64,000 nucleotides of DNA from NCBI RefSeq assembly GCF_023091745.1, contig NC_068934.1, positions 14,028,434 to 14,092,433 on the forward strand, in the 5' to 3' direction. The stretch's first letter is position 1. Every line of letters begins with the position of its first letter. Under the pieces are notes generated by a model. That model saw nothing but the letters and a program-made list of their open reading frames with translations, searched no databases and was not told the origin of the DNA. Below are positions 20,836 to 31,148 of this stretch, one piece after another. This DNA comes from Budorcas taxicolor (taxonomy: Eukaryota; Chordata; Mammalia; Artiodactyla; Bovidae). The position numbers were made by a program, and so were the translations under genes.

Positions 20836-20898
<63 letters not shown>
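20836..20898. repeat. (CA)31 microsatellite
   Basis: About 31 uninterrupted CA units abutting the SINE head. Long pure tracts of this kind are usually length-polymorphic. Confidence 0.95.
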
Positions 20899-20899
<1 letters not shown>

Positions 20900-21016
20900 T
20901 CCCTCTCTTTTGGATTTGCATTCCATTTAAGTCACCACAGAACATTGAGTAGAGTTCCCTATGCTGGACAGTGGGTTTTCATTAGTTATCTGTTTTACGC
21001 TTAGTAGTGTATATAT

Positions 21017-21295
21017 CGGAGAAGGCAATGGCACCCCAGTCCAGTATTCTTGCCTGGAAAATCCCATGCGTGGAGGAGCCTGGTAGGCTGCAGTCCATGG
21101 GGTCGCTAAGAGTCAGACACAACTGAGTGACTTCACTTTCACTTTTCAGTTTCATGCATTGGAGAAGGAAATGGCAACCCACTCCAGTGTTCTTGCCTGA
21201 AGAATCCCGGGGACGGGGGAGCCTGGTGGGCTGCCGTCTCTGGGGTCGCACAGAGTCGGACACAACTGAAGCGACTTAGCAGCAGCAGCAGCAGC
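21017..21295 (+). mobile_element. BOV-A2 SINE (dimer)
   Basis: Two Bov-A units ending in (CAG)n. Perfect 11-bp TSDs AGTGTATATAT at 21006-21016 and 21296-21306. Opposite in orientation to the copy at 20564. Confidence 0.95.
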
Positions 21296-21530
21296 AGTGT
21301 ATATATAGTAATTCCAATCTCCCAATTCTCCCACCTTCCCTTCCCTGCTTGGTATGCATATGCTTGTTCCCTAGATCTGTGTCTCTATTTCTGCTTTGCA
21401 AATAAGTTTTCTGTGTCATTTTCCTAGCTTCCACCTATAAGTGATATTATACAACATTTGTTTTTCACTTTCTGCTTACTTCAGTCTGTATGATAATCTC
21501 TAGGTCCCATATCTACATCTCTCCCAATTG

Positions 21531-22883
21531 TTTCAGACTATTTAAACAATATAAAACTCCCCTGGATTCAGTACCCCAGGTAGCTCCTAGACTTTACATA
21601 CCACATTCATGCATTCGGGGCTCCATTTCCTCACCAACTACACATCCCACCCCTTTAATGTGACTTTCCTTCATACCGCTGCACATCAGAATCACCATCA
21701 TTCTTTTCATGAAATCTGATACGTGTGCTCAATAAATGGCTCTAGATTTTGGGGAAGATTTTAACACTGTTTGGCACACCCTTCTTTAAATTCTCTCTTC
21801 CAGTGACTTTTTAATGCCCTATATTCTCATGTTCTTATTGAAATTTGCCTTTCTTTTTGATCGTCTATTTCTGATTTCTTTGTGAGTGGGACTTTTACAG
21901 TGGCTGTGTAAGTATCTTGTAATATCTTGGTAGAACTTCTAGTCATCAAAACAATCGTTTTACTGGTGAAAATTACATTTACCAATGTAAGTCTTTGGAA
22001 ATTGACCTAAAGAATGTACATCAAACAGAGAAACAGTAATACAAGAAAAACCTACTCAATCTTGGAAAGAACAGTGAGTCTGGGTCATTTGAACTATCCT
22101 CTGTGCCTACCTCTGTCAGTCCAGCCCTCAGCTCTCTGTTATGGAAACATCACCACAAAGAGTGTGGCCAAGGAAATGGGGCTCCGTCTCCCTTCGACTC
22201 TGTCTAAGGGTATGATTCTTATCCTGGGAACTGCAGTTCACCTGCATATCTCATTCTCTCTGTGCCCATCTCCATATCATAGATGCTCTGGACTGGATGT
22301 AAGTAGCCAAGACAACCACAGTTTCTTCCCCCATCAGCTCTCAATATTAAGGGAAGGGTATATCCTAGATACAACAAGCTAAGAATATCGCGACCTTGAG
22401 TTTTCCTCCCCTTGGTTGCTTTAAAGGTTGAATGAAGTTTCATGCCAGGAGGGGGAAACTGAGAAGACCAGAGGCTCCTATTTACTCCAGTGTCCACTCA
22501 TAGAGTAGAGGTGTCACTCCAGCACAAGCAGGTTGCTGTCCCTGCCCCCAGCCTTCATACCTGTGCTGAGGTTCTAACCAAGGTAAGACGCAGGACTTAA
22601 GGACTACTGAGTGCACAGTTCTGCCTGAAAGCCTGGACTTCGCTTGGAACAGAGCATGGAGAAGTTCATGCCTACGCCAGGGAAAGAGGTGTCTGAGAAA
22701 GGCTCTCCTGGGGTTGCATTCATGCCTGGTGATCTGGAAGGCTGGGATAATCAGAGCAGAAAGAGTAGAAAGCATTCACAACAAATTCATGAGCAGAGGG
22801 CAGAAGTCTTACTATCTTAAGGGATCTAAGCACAACCTTTGATCAAATGTAGGATGTATAGTAAGTTACTTTGACTCAAGGAG
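21531..22883. other. Unassigned sequence
   Basis: No SINE or LINE seen. A 122-codon plus-strand ORF (22014-22382) has no recognisable family and overlaps a minus-strand ORF of similar length, so neither is supported. Confidence 0.35.
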
Positions 22884-23088
22884 GGACTTCCCAGGTGGCT
22901 CAGTGGTAAAGGCTCCACTTGGCAATGCCCGAGACACAGGTTCGATCCCTGGGTTGGGAAGATCCCCTGGAGAAGGAAATGGCAACCCACTCCAGTAGTC
23001 TTGCCTGGGAAATCTCATGGACAGGCGAATCTGGCAGGCTACGGTCCATGAGATCACAAAGAGTTGGACATGACTGAACAACTAAACA
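22884..23088 (+). mobile_element. Bov-tA SINE
   Basis: Full-length, from ggacttcccaggtggctcag to aacaactaaac. Flanks gactcaagga and ggctcaaaga look like a TSD with two mismatches. Confidence 0.92.
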
Positions 23089-23134
23089 CTGGCTCAAAGA
23101 TGACTTTAAGGAAGCCAGGTTCCAAAATAAAACT

Positions 23135-23278
23135 GGGGTCTTTCTTGAAGGTTCAGTGGCTGAGACTCCACACTCCCAGTAAAGGGGGTCTGGGTTCAAT
23201 ACCTGGTCAGGGAGCTAGATCCCATATGCCACATGAAGACCCAGTGTAGAGAGATAAATAAATGTTAAAAATAAAAAC
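23135..23278 (+). mobile_element. CHR SINE, degraded
   Basis: ggttcagtggctgagactcca, ctgggttcaatacctggtcag, gagctagatcccatatgcc and an A-rich tail correspond to the CHR order. Confidence 0.8.
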
Positions 23279-23639
23279 ACAGATTTCAAAAACAACTGAA
23301 CTTATTGCTGATGGTCCAGAAGGCCGTAAAGCCCAAAGCTGAACACTCTCTGGAACAGCCAGACTCCTGAACTATTAGTTCAGGGGACTTCTAAACTGTT
23401 AGACTTTGGCTGAATGCAAGCAAAAGGTAAACTCCCTGAGCTGTGAAAGACATCTCCAAATCCTCTAGAGATTTAATAAGGCTGAAAATCTTACTGGCTT
23501 GGATGGCTTAAGCACAACCTTGTTGTATAAGCATAAATGGTATATACTGAACCCAGGTGACTCCTCGGAAGCCATGCTAAGGATAAAAACAAAGGGAAAA
23601 GATCTGAAGTGACACTGGTCAACTATTCAAATCTGCATA
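23279..23639. other. Unassigned sequence
   Basis: No gene or named repeat recognised. Confidence 0.35.
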
Positions 23640-24345
23640 AAAATCCAAAGAGATATGGTAAAGGTAATAACACAAAAAGCACAATTACCTACCTAGTTTC
23701 CTTTTTCAATAAAATATGCATAAATATATTCCCAATATACAGTTTTTAGGAAATAAATCACATGAAACAATATTTGCAAAATTACATTATTTGGATTTTA
23801 GACATACAGGAATATTAATATACTTGATAATAACAGCACAGAAAGGATTGAATGGGATGAAGCTATGTTGTAACAAGGAAATAGCAACAGATGGTAACTC
23901 AAATCCACAGGGGTAAATAAAGAGAACTGCAGGTGATACATAAGAAGGCTAATCTTTGTTTCAAAAGAACTCTATAAATATTGTTGAGTCCTCCTCTGTT
24001 CTCTTAGCCTCTTTAAAATGGGTGATTATATAAAACAATACTTAAACAGCATATTTTGGGTGTTTTTAACATATATAAGATTCATATGTATGATTATAAT
24101 AATGACACAGGAAAAGGGATGACAACGGACCTCTGCATAAGTAATGCTTCTACATCTTACTGGAGAATTTGAAGTAGATGCTGATGTGGTGTATATTATA
24201 AGGTCTAGAGCAATTGTTAAGAAAATAACTTAAAACTTAGCTAAAATTTAATAAAGGGCTTAAAGTAGCGTACAAAATAGTATTCACTTAATACAAAAGA
24301 AGGTGGTAAAGGAAGAACAGAGTTTCACAATAGTCATGAGACATA
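23640..24345 (+). mobile_element. Probable old L1 internal fragment
   Basis: Phrases typical of an old L1 lineage occur in order: tacaggaatattaatatactt, caggggtaaataaagagaac, aaggctaatctttg, catatataagattcatatg, taagtaatgcttctac, gagcaattgttaagaaaat. Very diverged, no open frame. Confidence 0.4.
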
Positions 24346-24346
24346 A

Positions 24347-24552
24347 AGGCATCCTTTGTAGCTCGGTTGGGAAAGAATCTGCCTGCAATGAAGGAGACCC
24401 AGATTTGATTCCTGGGCCAGGAAGATCCCCTGGAATAGGAAATAGCAACCCACTCCAGTATTCTTGCCTGGAGAATCCCATGGATGTAGGAGCCTGGCGG
24501 GCTACAGTCCACGGAGTTGCAAAGAGTCGGACACAACTGAGTGACTGCTTTC
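24347..24552 (+). mobile_element. Bov-tA SINE
   Basis: Full-length from ggcatcctttgtagctcgg to gagtgactgctttc. Its right end coincides with the left end of the adjoining L1, so its TSD cannot be read simply. Confidence 0.9.
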
Positions 24553-25053
24553 ATACTGTATTGGTGTTTTTCTTTCTGGCTCACTTCACTCTGTATAATC
24601 GGCTCCAGTTTCATCCACCTCATTAGAACTGATTCAAATGTATTCTTTTTAATGGCTGAGTAATACTCCATTGTGTATATGTACCACTGCTTTCTTATCC
24701 ATTCATCTTCTGATGGACATCTAGGTTGCTTCCATGTCCTGGCTATTATAAACAGTGCTGCGATGAACATTGGGGTACACGTGTCCCTTTCAATTCTGGT
24801 TTCCTCAGTGTGTATGTCCAGCAGTGGGATTGCTGGGTCATAAGGCAGTTCTATTTGCAGTTTTTTAAGGAATCTCCACACTGTTCTCCATAGTGGCTGT
24901 ACTAGTTTGCATTCCCACCAACAGTGGAAGAGGGTTCCCTTTTCTCCACACCCTCGCCAGCATTTATTGCTTGTAGACTTTTGGATCGCAGCCATTCTGA
25001 CTGGCATGAGATGGTACCTTATTGTGGTTTTGATTTGCACTTCTCTGATAATG

Positions 25054-25875
25054 GGGATCACAATAAACTGTGGAAAATTCTTCAAGAGATGGGAATACCA
25101 GACCACCTGACCTGCCTCTTGAGAAATCTGTATGCAGGTCAGGAAGCAACAGTTAGAACTGGACATGGAACAACAGACTGGTTCCAAATAGGAAAAGGAG
25201 TATGTCAAGGCTGTATATTGTCACCCTGCTTATTTAACTTCTATGCAGAGTACATCATGAGAAATGCTGGACTGGAAGAAACACAAGCTGGAATCAAGAT
25301 TGCCAGGAGAAATATCAATAACCTCAGATATGCAGATGACACCACCCTTATGGCAGAAAGTGAAGAGGAACTAAAAACCCTCTTGAGGAAAGTGGAAGCG
25401 GAGAGTGAAAAAGTTGGCCTAAAGCTCAACATTCAGAAAACGAAGATCATGGCATCCGGTCCCATCACTTCATGGGAAATAGATGGGAAACAGTGGAAAC
25501 AGTGTCAGACTTTATTTTGGGGGGCTCCAAAATCACTGCAGATGGTGATTGCAGCCATGAAATTAAAAGATGCTTACTCCTTGGAAGAAAAGTTATGACC
25601 AACCTAGATAGCATATTCAAAAGCACAGACATTACTTTGCCGACTAAGCTATGGTTTTGCCAGTGGTCATGTATGGATGTGAGAGTCGGACTGTGAAGAA
25701 GGCTGAGTGCCAAAGAATTGATGCTTTTGAACTGTGGTGTTGGAGAAGACTCTTGAGAGTCCCTTGGACTGCAAGGAGATCCAACCAGTCCATTCTGAAG
25801 GAGATCAGCCCTGGGATTTCTTTGGAAGGAATGATGCTACAGCTGAAACTCCAGTACTTTGGCCACCTCATGTGA
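25054..25875 (+). pseudogene. BovB reverse transcriptase C-terminal fragment
   Basis: Starts after RT motif A. It keeps GVCQGCILSP and the catalytic YADD (about 25330-25341) and is open to about 25598. A 1-bp change shifts the frame in the GETVETVSD region near 25490, and about 20 bp are missing near 25648 relative to the copy at 14436. Nonfunctional. Confidence 0.88.
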
Positions 25876-26103
25876 AGAGTTGACTCATCGGAAAGGATTC
25901 TGATCCTGGGAGGGATTGGGGGCAGGAGGAGAATGGGATGACAGAGGATGAGATGGCTGGATGGCATCACTGACTTGATGGACGTGAGTCTGAGTGAACT
26001 CTGGGAGCTGGTGATGGACAGGGAGGCCTGCCTGGCATGCTGTGATTCATGGGGTCACAAAGATTCGGACACAACTGAGCAACTGAACTGAACTGAACTG
26101 AAG
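25054..26103 (+). mobile_element. 5'-truncated BovB nested in L1
   Basis: A 1.05-kb BovB 3' portion ending in actgaactgaactgaactga units. The 8-bp direct repeat TGATAATG at 25046-25053 and 26104-26111 is its TSD, and the L1 text is continuous across it. Confidence 0.92.
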
Positions 26104-26860
26104 TGATAATGAGTGATGTTGAGAATCTTTTCATGTGTTTGTTAGCTATCTGTATGTCTTCTTTGGAGAAATGTCTGTTTAGTTCTTTGGCCCACTTTTT
26201 GATTGGGTCACTTGTTTTTCTGGAATTGAGTTGCAGGAGTTGTTTATATATTTTGAGATTAATTCTTTGTCCATTGCTTCATTTTCTATTATTTTCTCCC
26301 ATTCTGAACGGTGTCTTTTCACCTTGCTTATAGTTTCCTTTGTTGTGCAGAAGCTTTTAATTTTAATTAGGTCCTATGTGTTTATTTTTGCTTTTATTTC
26401 CAATATTCTGGGAGGTGGATCATAGAGGATCCTGCTGTGGTTTATGTCAGAGAATGTTTTGCCTATGTTTTCCTCTAGGAGTTTTGTAGTTTCTGGTCTA
26501 AAGATTGTAATGATAACCCTGTATGCAAGATAGCAAGAGACACAGATGGATAGAAGAGTCTTTTGGACTCTGTGGGAGAGGGTGAGGGTAGGATGATATG
26601 TGAGAATGGCATTGAAACATGTAAATTATCACATGTGAAACGAATCACCAGTCCAGGTTCGATGCATGATACAGGGTACTCGGGGCTGGTGCACTGGGAT
26701 GACCAGAGGGATGGGATGGGGAGGGAAGTGGGAGGGGGGTTCAGGATGGGGAAAGTGTGTATACCCGTGGCAGATTCATATCAATGTATGGCAAAACCAA
26801 TACAATATTGTAAAGTAACAAAATAAATAAAACTGAGATATAAAAATAAATAAATAAAGA

Positions 26861-27055
26861 ATAACCCAGCTAACTCTCAGATTCTCCGAGATTCAGAGAA
26901 TGTCATTGCCAAAAGAAGTTTAGAGCCCAAACCTGTCATTGAACAGGGGAGGAAATTTTCTAAAGAGAGATGACCTTCCCAGATTTGAGCAACAGTTACA
27001 TTTTGTCAGAGCTAGGATTAATCCCAAGTGTTTTAGCTTCTAGTTTAGTGCTTTG
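26861..27055 (-). mobile_element. MIR-like fragment
   Basis: caggggaggaaattttctaaag, gagctaggattaatccc and gttttagcttctagtttagtgc follow the reverse-complement MIR order, strongly diverged. Confidence 0.4.
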
Positions 27056-28189
27056 AATTGTGTGTGAAGACTTGTAAATAATACTTTCTGTTTATATCTC
27101 AACTAACAAACTTTTGAGCACAGAGTCCTATAGATTAGATGTCCAAGTTGTCTTATTCAACTTTGGCTTACATTTTTTTTCCAAAATACTTTTACCTTGT
27201 GAAATTACCTTAAGTGATTTTTCAGATTTTGGACTTATACTTGCAGGCTTACACCTACAAAAGGAAAAAAATTCTCTGTATATTGAAATAAAAACTTGCT
27301 GAGACTAGATATATATATCATCTATATATAATCTAATATGTATATGTTATGTATACATTTTACTGATAAATGCTCCTACAGCACTAGCAATAATATATCA
27401 TGTGCAAATTAGTGTCTGAATTAATGTTGTGTAGCTAGAGCTAGAGAAAAGGAATCTATTTTATTACATAATAAAATGTTTTTAATTGTTGAACTAGAAC
27501 AGCTTTATTACATACCATTACTTTCGGCAACAACACCAACCTTTTCATTGATCAAAAAATGTCATCATTCATAGAAAGCCTGAAAATAAACTCGAGAATA
27601 ATACTCCTAAAAGGGTGGAAGAAACGGAACTGAAGTGACACAAGTATGGTTTTGAATACCAAGTGGGACATAATTAAGGAGCAGGTTTGTAGCAGAGCTC
27701 ACACACATTTGGCTTTTTGAAGTCCATTGTTTATACAAGAACTGTGAAGTGTTAGCTTGTGTTTTTATTTTAATTCAGAAATGAGAGTTTCTATAAAATA
27801 CAACTTTCAACGAAATAAAGTGAGGCTCATTCTCTCTCTCTCGGTGCTTTAATTAAAGACACTTTTTGATGCTGTGCATTAAGTCTCATTTTAGATTTGA
27901 CATCAAGGAAATGTCCTATTTTAACATGTTGGTCTTTTTACAGAAGTTTACGTAATATACTTTATGCATACATGTATATATTAGCCATATTATATACATA
28001 CATATATATACACACACATATGTATATGTATATACATGCATGATAAGAATGAATATTTTCAAGGGATGGTTCATGGTAATAATTTGCATAAAGCTTTACA
28101 GTTATAATGAACCAATGCATTTTAAAAAATACTCTTACCAATAATTTGTTTGCTCAATTCTTCCTTTCCAGGGACTATCTAGATATATT
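27056..28189. other. Unassigned AT-rich sequence
   Basis: Holds (TA)n-like tracts near 27310-27350 and 27960-28045, a (TC)n at 27830-27842, and the 12-bp palindrome CTTTAATTAAAG at 27847-27858. No gene. Confidence 0.4.
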
Positions 28190-28470
28190 TGTTCATTTGG
28201 CTATTCCAGAAGTATTCATTGGATGCCTCTGTGTATCAGGAACCATGTTCATGAGACACACCCAAACCTTGCCATTTTGGAGTAGATAGTCTAAAGAAAG
28301 GACAGATAGTAAATGAGAAGTCAAAATCAAACTGTGTAGAATGTTTTTTTTTTTCACTTGCAAAATGGAAATAATACCATCTGCTTTTGTTCTTCTAAAA
28401 GTCAAATGAGATGACTGAATATGAGCAAAAAGTTCAAAGTGTACCTTGAGCAGAATTCAATAAGTGGATA
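28190..28470. mobile_element. L2-type and MIR-like fragments
   Basis: 28190-28310 resembles a reversed L2 3' end (gtattcattggatgcctctg, ccttgccattttggagtag). 28350-28470 resembles the plus-strand MIR 3' half (cttgcaaaatggaaataatacc, aaatgagatgactgaat, gcagaattcaataagtgg). Confidence 0.45.
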
Positions 28471-30109
28471 TTGAAAATATCATATTAAAAAAGATCTTTG
28501 CTTCTCCTTCCTTCATTTGTGAGGTAAAAAACTAGAAAGTTAGAAAGTCTACTGGAAAGTTATCCTGGATATAACTTTGCTCATCATAAGAAAGCACACC
28601 CCAGGACAGAAGCTATGCTCCCAAATTGTATGTTGGTTTTGCTAATAACTGCTGCTAAGTGAATGATTTTTCTGCTCAGTGGGGGAGCGGAAACACATAT
28701 GCTTTTGATTGTGAATTCTACTATTAATGTTTCATTCTTCTCTATCTGAATGATTATGTTGAGTCCCTAATCATGAAAGTCTTCCCAGTAAAGGATCATA
28801 GCCTCAGGTATGATCAATTAATTATTTTGAGTTATAGAGTAAAAGTCTAGGGGAAAGTCAGGTTGGGAAATGGTTAGAGATATGCTTAGAGGCAGCAAGT
28901 TTTTAGTGAGGATGGAGATGAACCCCCAAACTCTCTCTGCCCAACTCTTATTCCATTCTCATATGCTACTGACAATTAGGTAAGTGAGAAGAATCTCAAG
29001 AACGGGATATGGGCATTGAACAAGGGGAGATGGGAGAGCTCAAAAGGAAAACAAAAGTAAAGGATATAAAAACTCCTTGTCTTTAAGCGTGTCAATGAGA
29101 AGCTTCTGGCATAATCTTCAGTCAGAGTGAAAACTCAGTAGCAAGCATTTACCCTCAAGTTCCTTCTGACAGAAGTTATATAATTGCCCTAGAAAGCTGA
29201 AAGAAGATTCAGGGAATGGAACTTATACGGCTCCTGCTGAGTGATGTTGATGCATTGGAGAAACTAAATGAAAGAGTGTGGGTCATTAATCTCCAACTGA
29301 AGACAAAAGGGTGAAAGCCAGAGGGCCTCTTAAATAACATATAAGTGACTTTTATCTATTGAAGTCCAAAAAAAGCTAAGGGGCAGGTGAGGGAATTAAT
29401 TATGACAGTGACAGAACTCCGAAAGGGTTGAAATTTTAGTCCCAGCAAGTTTACTGTGTCGGGGTCACAGCCCCGGATAAAAGATGTTGGGTGCTGAGAC
29501 TTAGGGTGAGGTTATACAGTGGATGTACTTGGGAATCTAGAAACGCCACATCACCCTGAACTCTGTGCCCGTGGAAGTTACTTGCTGTTAGACACTAGTC
29601 CTTCCCAGCTTGCAAACAATGCTGACACCTTCATCTTGCAAGCCTGCACGTGTCCTCTGATGAAGACGACAGTCAAGTCACCACCAAATACAGGATAGTG
29701 CTGGAGCCATGCGGGAGGAAAGGGACAAGAGTTTGCTGAGCCTAGTTACTTTCTATTAGCGGATCCAGGGGTATACTGAGGCTTGTATTCTGAGACGGCT
29801 GGGCTTGAAGATGGAATAATAAATTGGAATGAGGGAGAGTTACAGAAAAATTGATCATGGGAATACATTTCCAAGCTACATTGTTTAAAATCCTAGGCAA
29901 TACTTAGGAAGGAGATATTTACCCATTGCTAGGATGGCTCTTAGAAGTTTGGAGAAAGTGATAGCCCCTAGAAGTGAAACACAAGTGCCACGATGATCCT
30001 ATTCTGTTCTATGAAAAGAGATCAGAAGGTGCAGAAAAGTGAGTTTTTGTCAGAGCAGATGTAACACTTGAATGTTCTGTGTTCGTTGGAAAAGCCTAGC
30101 TGCATCCTT
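28471..30109. other. Unassigned sequence
   Basis: 1.6 kb with no recognisable repeat, gene or RNA. Moderately GC-richer near 29440-29780. Confidence 0.4.
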
Positions 30110-30335
30110 GAGCTTCCCCAGCGGCTCAGTGGAAAAGAATCTGCCTGCAGTGTAGGAGACACAGGGGATGCAGGTTCAGTCCCTAGGCCAGGAAGATCCC
30201 TTGGGGAAGGAAATGGCAACTCCAGTATTCTTGTCTGGAAAATTCCATGGACAGAAGAGCCTGGTGGGCTGCAGTCCATGGGGTTGCAAAGAGTTGGACA
30301 CGACTGAGAGATTCAACTGAACTGAGTGACTTAGT
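30110..30335 (+). mobile_element. Bov-tA SINE
   Basis: Full-length: gagcttccccagcggctcag head, Bov-A body, gactgagagattcaactgaactgagtgac tail, then a CA-rich run. Confidence 0.92.
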
Positions 30336-30378
30336 ACACACACACACATGCATGTGCACACACATGACAGATGCATCT

Positions 30379-30575
30379 TAGAGCATCCCAGGTGGTGCTG
30401 TGATAAAGAATGCGCCTTCTAATGTAGGAGACACAGATTCCATCCCTGGGTGGGAAATATCCCCTGCAGTAGGAAATGGCAACCTACTCTAGTATTCTTG
30501 CCTGGAAAATACTTGAACAGAGGATCCTGGTGGGTTACAGTCCATTGGATTGCAAAGTTGTACACGACTGAGCAC
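30379..30575 (+). mobile_element. Bov-tA SINE
   Basis: Full-length with perfect 10-bp TSD core ACAGATGCAT at 30367-30376 and 30576-30585. Confidence 0.92.
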
Positions 30576-30647
30576 ACAGATGCATTCTGCTCACCAGAGC
30601 AGCACAGTGACACTCAGAAGTCAGAGGTGGCCATCTGTCTTTTGTGC

Positions 30648-30865
30648 ATGTGTGCTAAGTCACTTCAGTCATGTCTGACTCTTTGTGATGCTGTGGACTG
30701 TAGCCCGCCTGGCTGCTCTGTCCATGGGATTCTCCAGGCAAAAAACTGGAATGGGTTGCCATCTACTCTAGGGGATCTTCCCAACCCAGGGATCGAACTC
30801 AGATCTCTTATGTCTCCTTCATTGGCAGGTGGGTTCTTTACCTCTAATGCCACCTGGGAAGCCCC
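30648..30865 (-). mobile_element. Bov-tA SINE
   Basis: Full-length, reverse complement, flanked by 13-bp direct repeats with one mismatch: CTGTCTTTTGTGC at 30635-30647 and CTGTCTGTTGTGC at 30866-30878. Confidence 0.93.
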
Positions 30866-30875
30866 CTGTCTGTTG

Positions 30876-31141
30876 TGCTGCTGCTGCTGCTGCTAAGTCG
30901 CTTCATTCATGTCTGACTCTGTGAAATCCCATGGATGGTAGCCCACCAGGCTCCACTGTCCCTGGGATTCTCCAGGCAAGAACACTGGAGTGGGTTGCCA
31001 TTTCCTTCTCCAATGCATGCATGCACGCTAAGTCGCTTCAGTCCTGTCTGACTCTGTGCGACCCCATGGATAGCAGCCCACCAGGCTCCTCCGTCCACAG
31101 GATTCTCTAGGCAAGAATACTGGAGTGGGTTGCCATTTCCT
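30876..31141 (-). mobile_element. BOV-A2 SINE (dimer)
   Basis: (CTG)n at the left, two Bov-A units joined by a gcatgcatgcacgc linker. Short direct repeat TCTGTTG at 30869-30875 and 31142-31148 is a candidate TSD. Confidence 0.92.
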
Positions 31142-31148
31142 TCTGTTG

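Larger units (their letters stand above)
20458..21530 (-). mobile_element. L1 3' end carrying two BOV-A2 SINEs and a CA repeat
   Basis: L1 3' UTR in reverse complement: ttttattgaagtataattgct at the left, then after the inserts gcattccatttaagtcacc, ttccctatgctgg, and after the second insert tccaatctcccaattc to tgatattatacaac and gataatctctaggtcc. Blocks are about 20458-20534, 20899-21016 and 21307-21530. Confidence 0.75.
24553..26500 (-). pseudogene. L1 ORF2 C-terminal fragment in the inverted arm
   Basis: Reading the minus strand, 26500-26104 then 25053-24553 encode L1 ORF2 C-terminal sequence with the CX3CX7HX4C motif near 24905-24965. The frame is interrupted by the BovB and by stops in the 26.1-26.5 kb part. 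A 306-codon ORF (24288-25208) is a chance fusion of this sequence with the antisense of the SINE and BovB. Confidence 0.85.
24553..26860 (+). mobile_element. Twin-primed (5'-inverted) L1 with a nested BovB
   Basis: The inverted arm (24553-25053 plus 26104 to about 26500) is L1 ORF2 C-terminal sequence on the minus strand. The normal arm (about 26509-26860) is the L1 3' UTR on the plus strand with an A/TAAA-rich tail. Compared with the L1 at 6780, the outer end of the inverted arm corresponds to about 8418 there and the normal arm starts at about 8453, so about 34 bp were lost at the inversion. A BovB sits inside the inverted arm. Confidence 0.9.

Noticed and set aside
20581..20952. ORFs of 60-104 codons with CVCVC or HTHTH runs, also at 61415-61799
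   Set aside because: They are translations of CA/TG microsatellites joined to SINE sequence.
22014..22382. 122-codon ORF
   Set aside because: No recognisable family, no conserved features, and a comparable antisense ORF overlaps it.
24288..25208. 306-codon ORF
   Set aside because: A chance join of inverted L1 ORF2, antisense Bov-tA and antisense BovB; no single gene.
24924..25598. 224-codon ORF with YADD
   Set aside because: Antisense L1 text fused by insertion to BovB RT; the open frame is accidental.
30450..30896. 148-codon ORF
   Set aside because: Lies wholly in two adjacent SINEs; peptide is Bov-A/Bov-tA text.
30110..31141. Regularly repeated units resembling a CRISPR-like array
   Set aside because: The repeated text is SINE sequence with TSDs and irregular spacing; the genome is eukaryotic.
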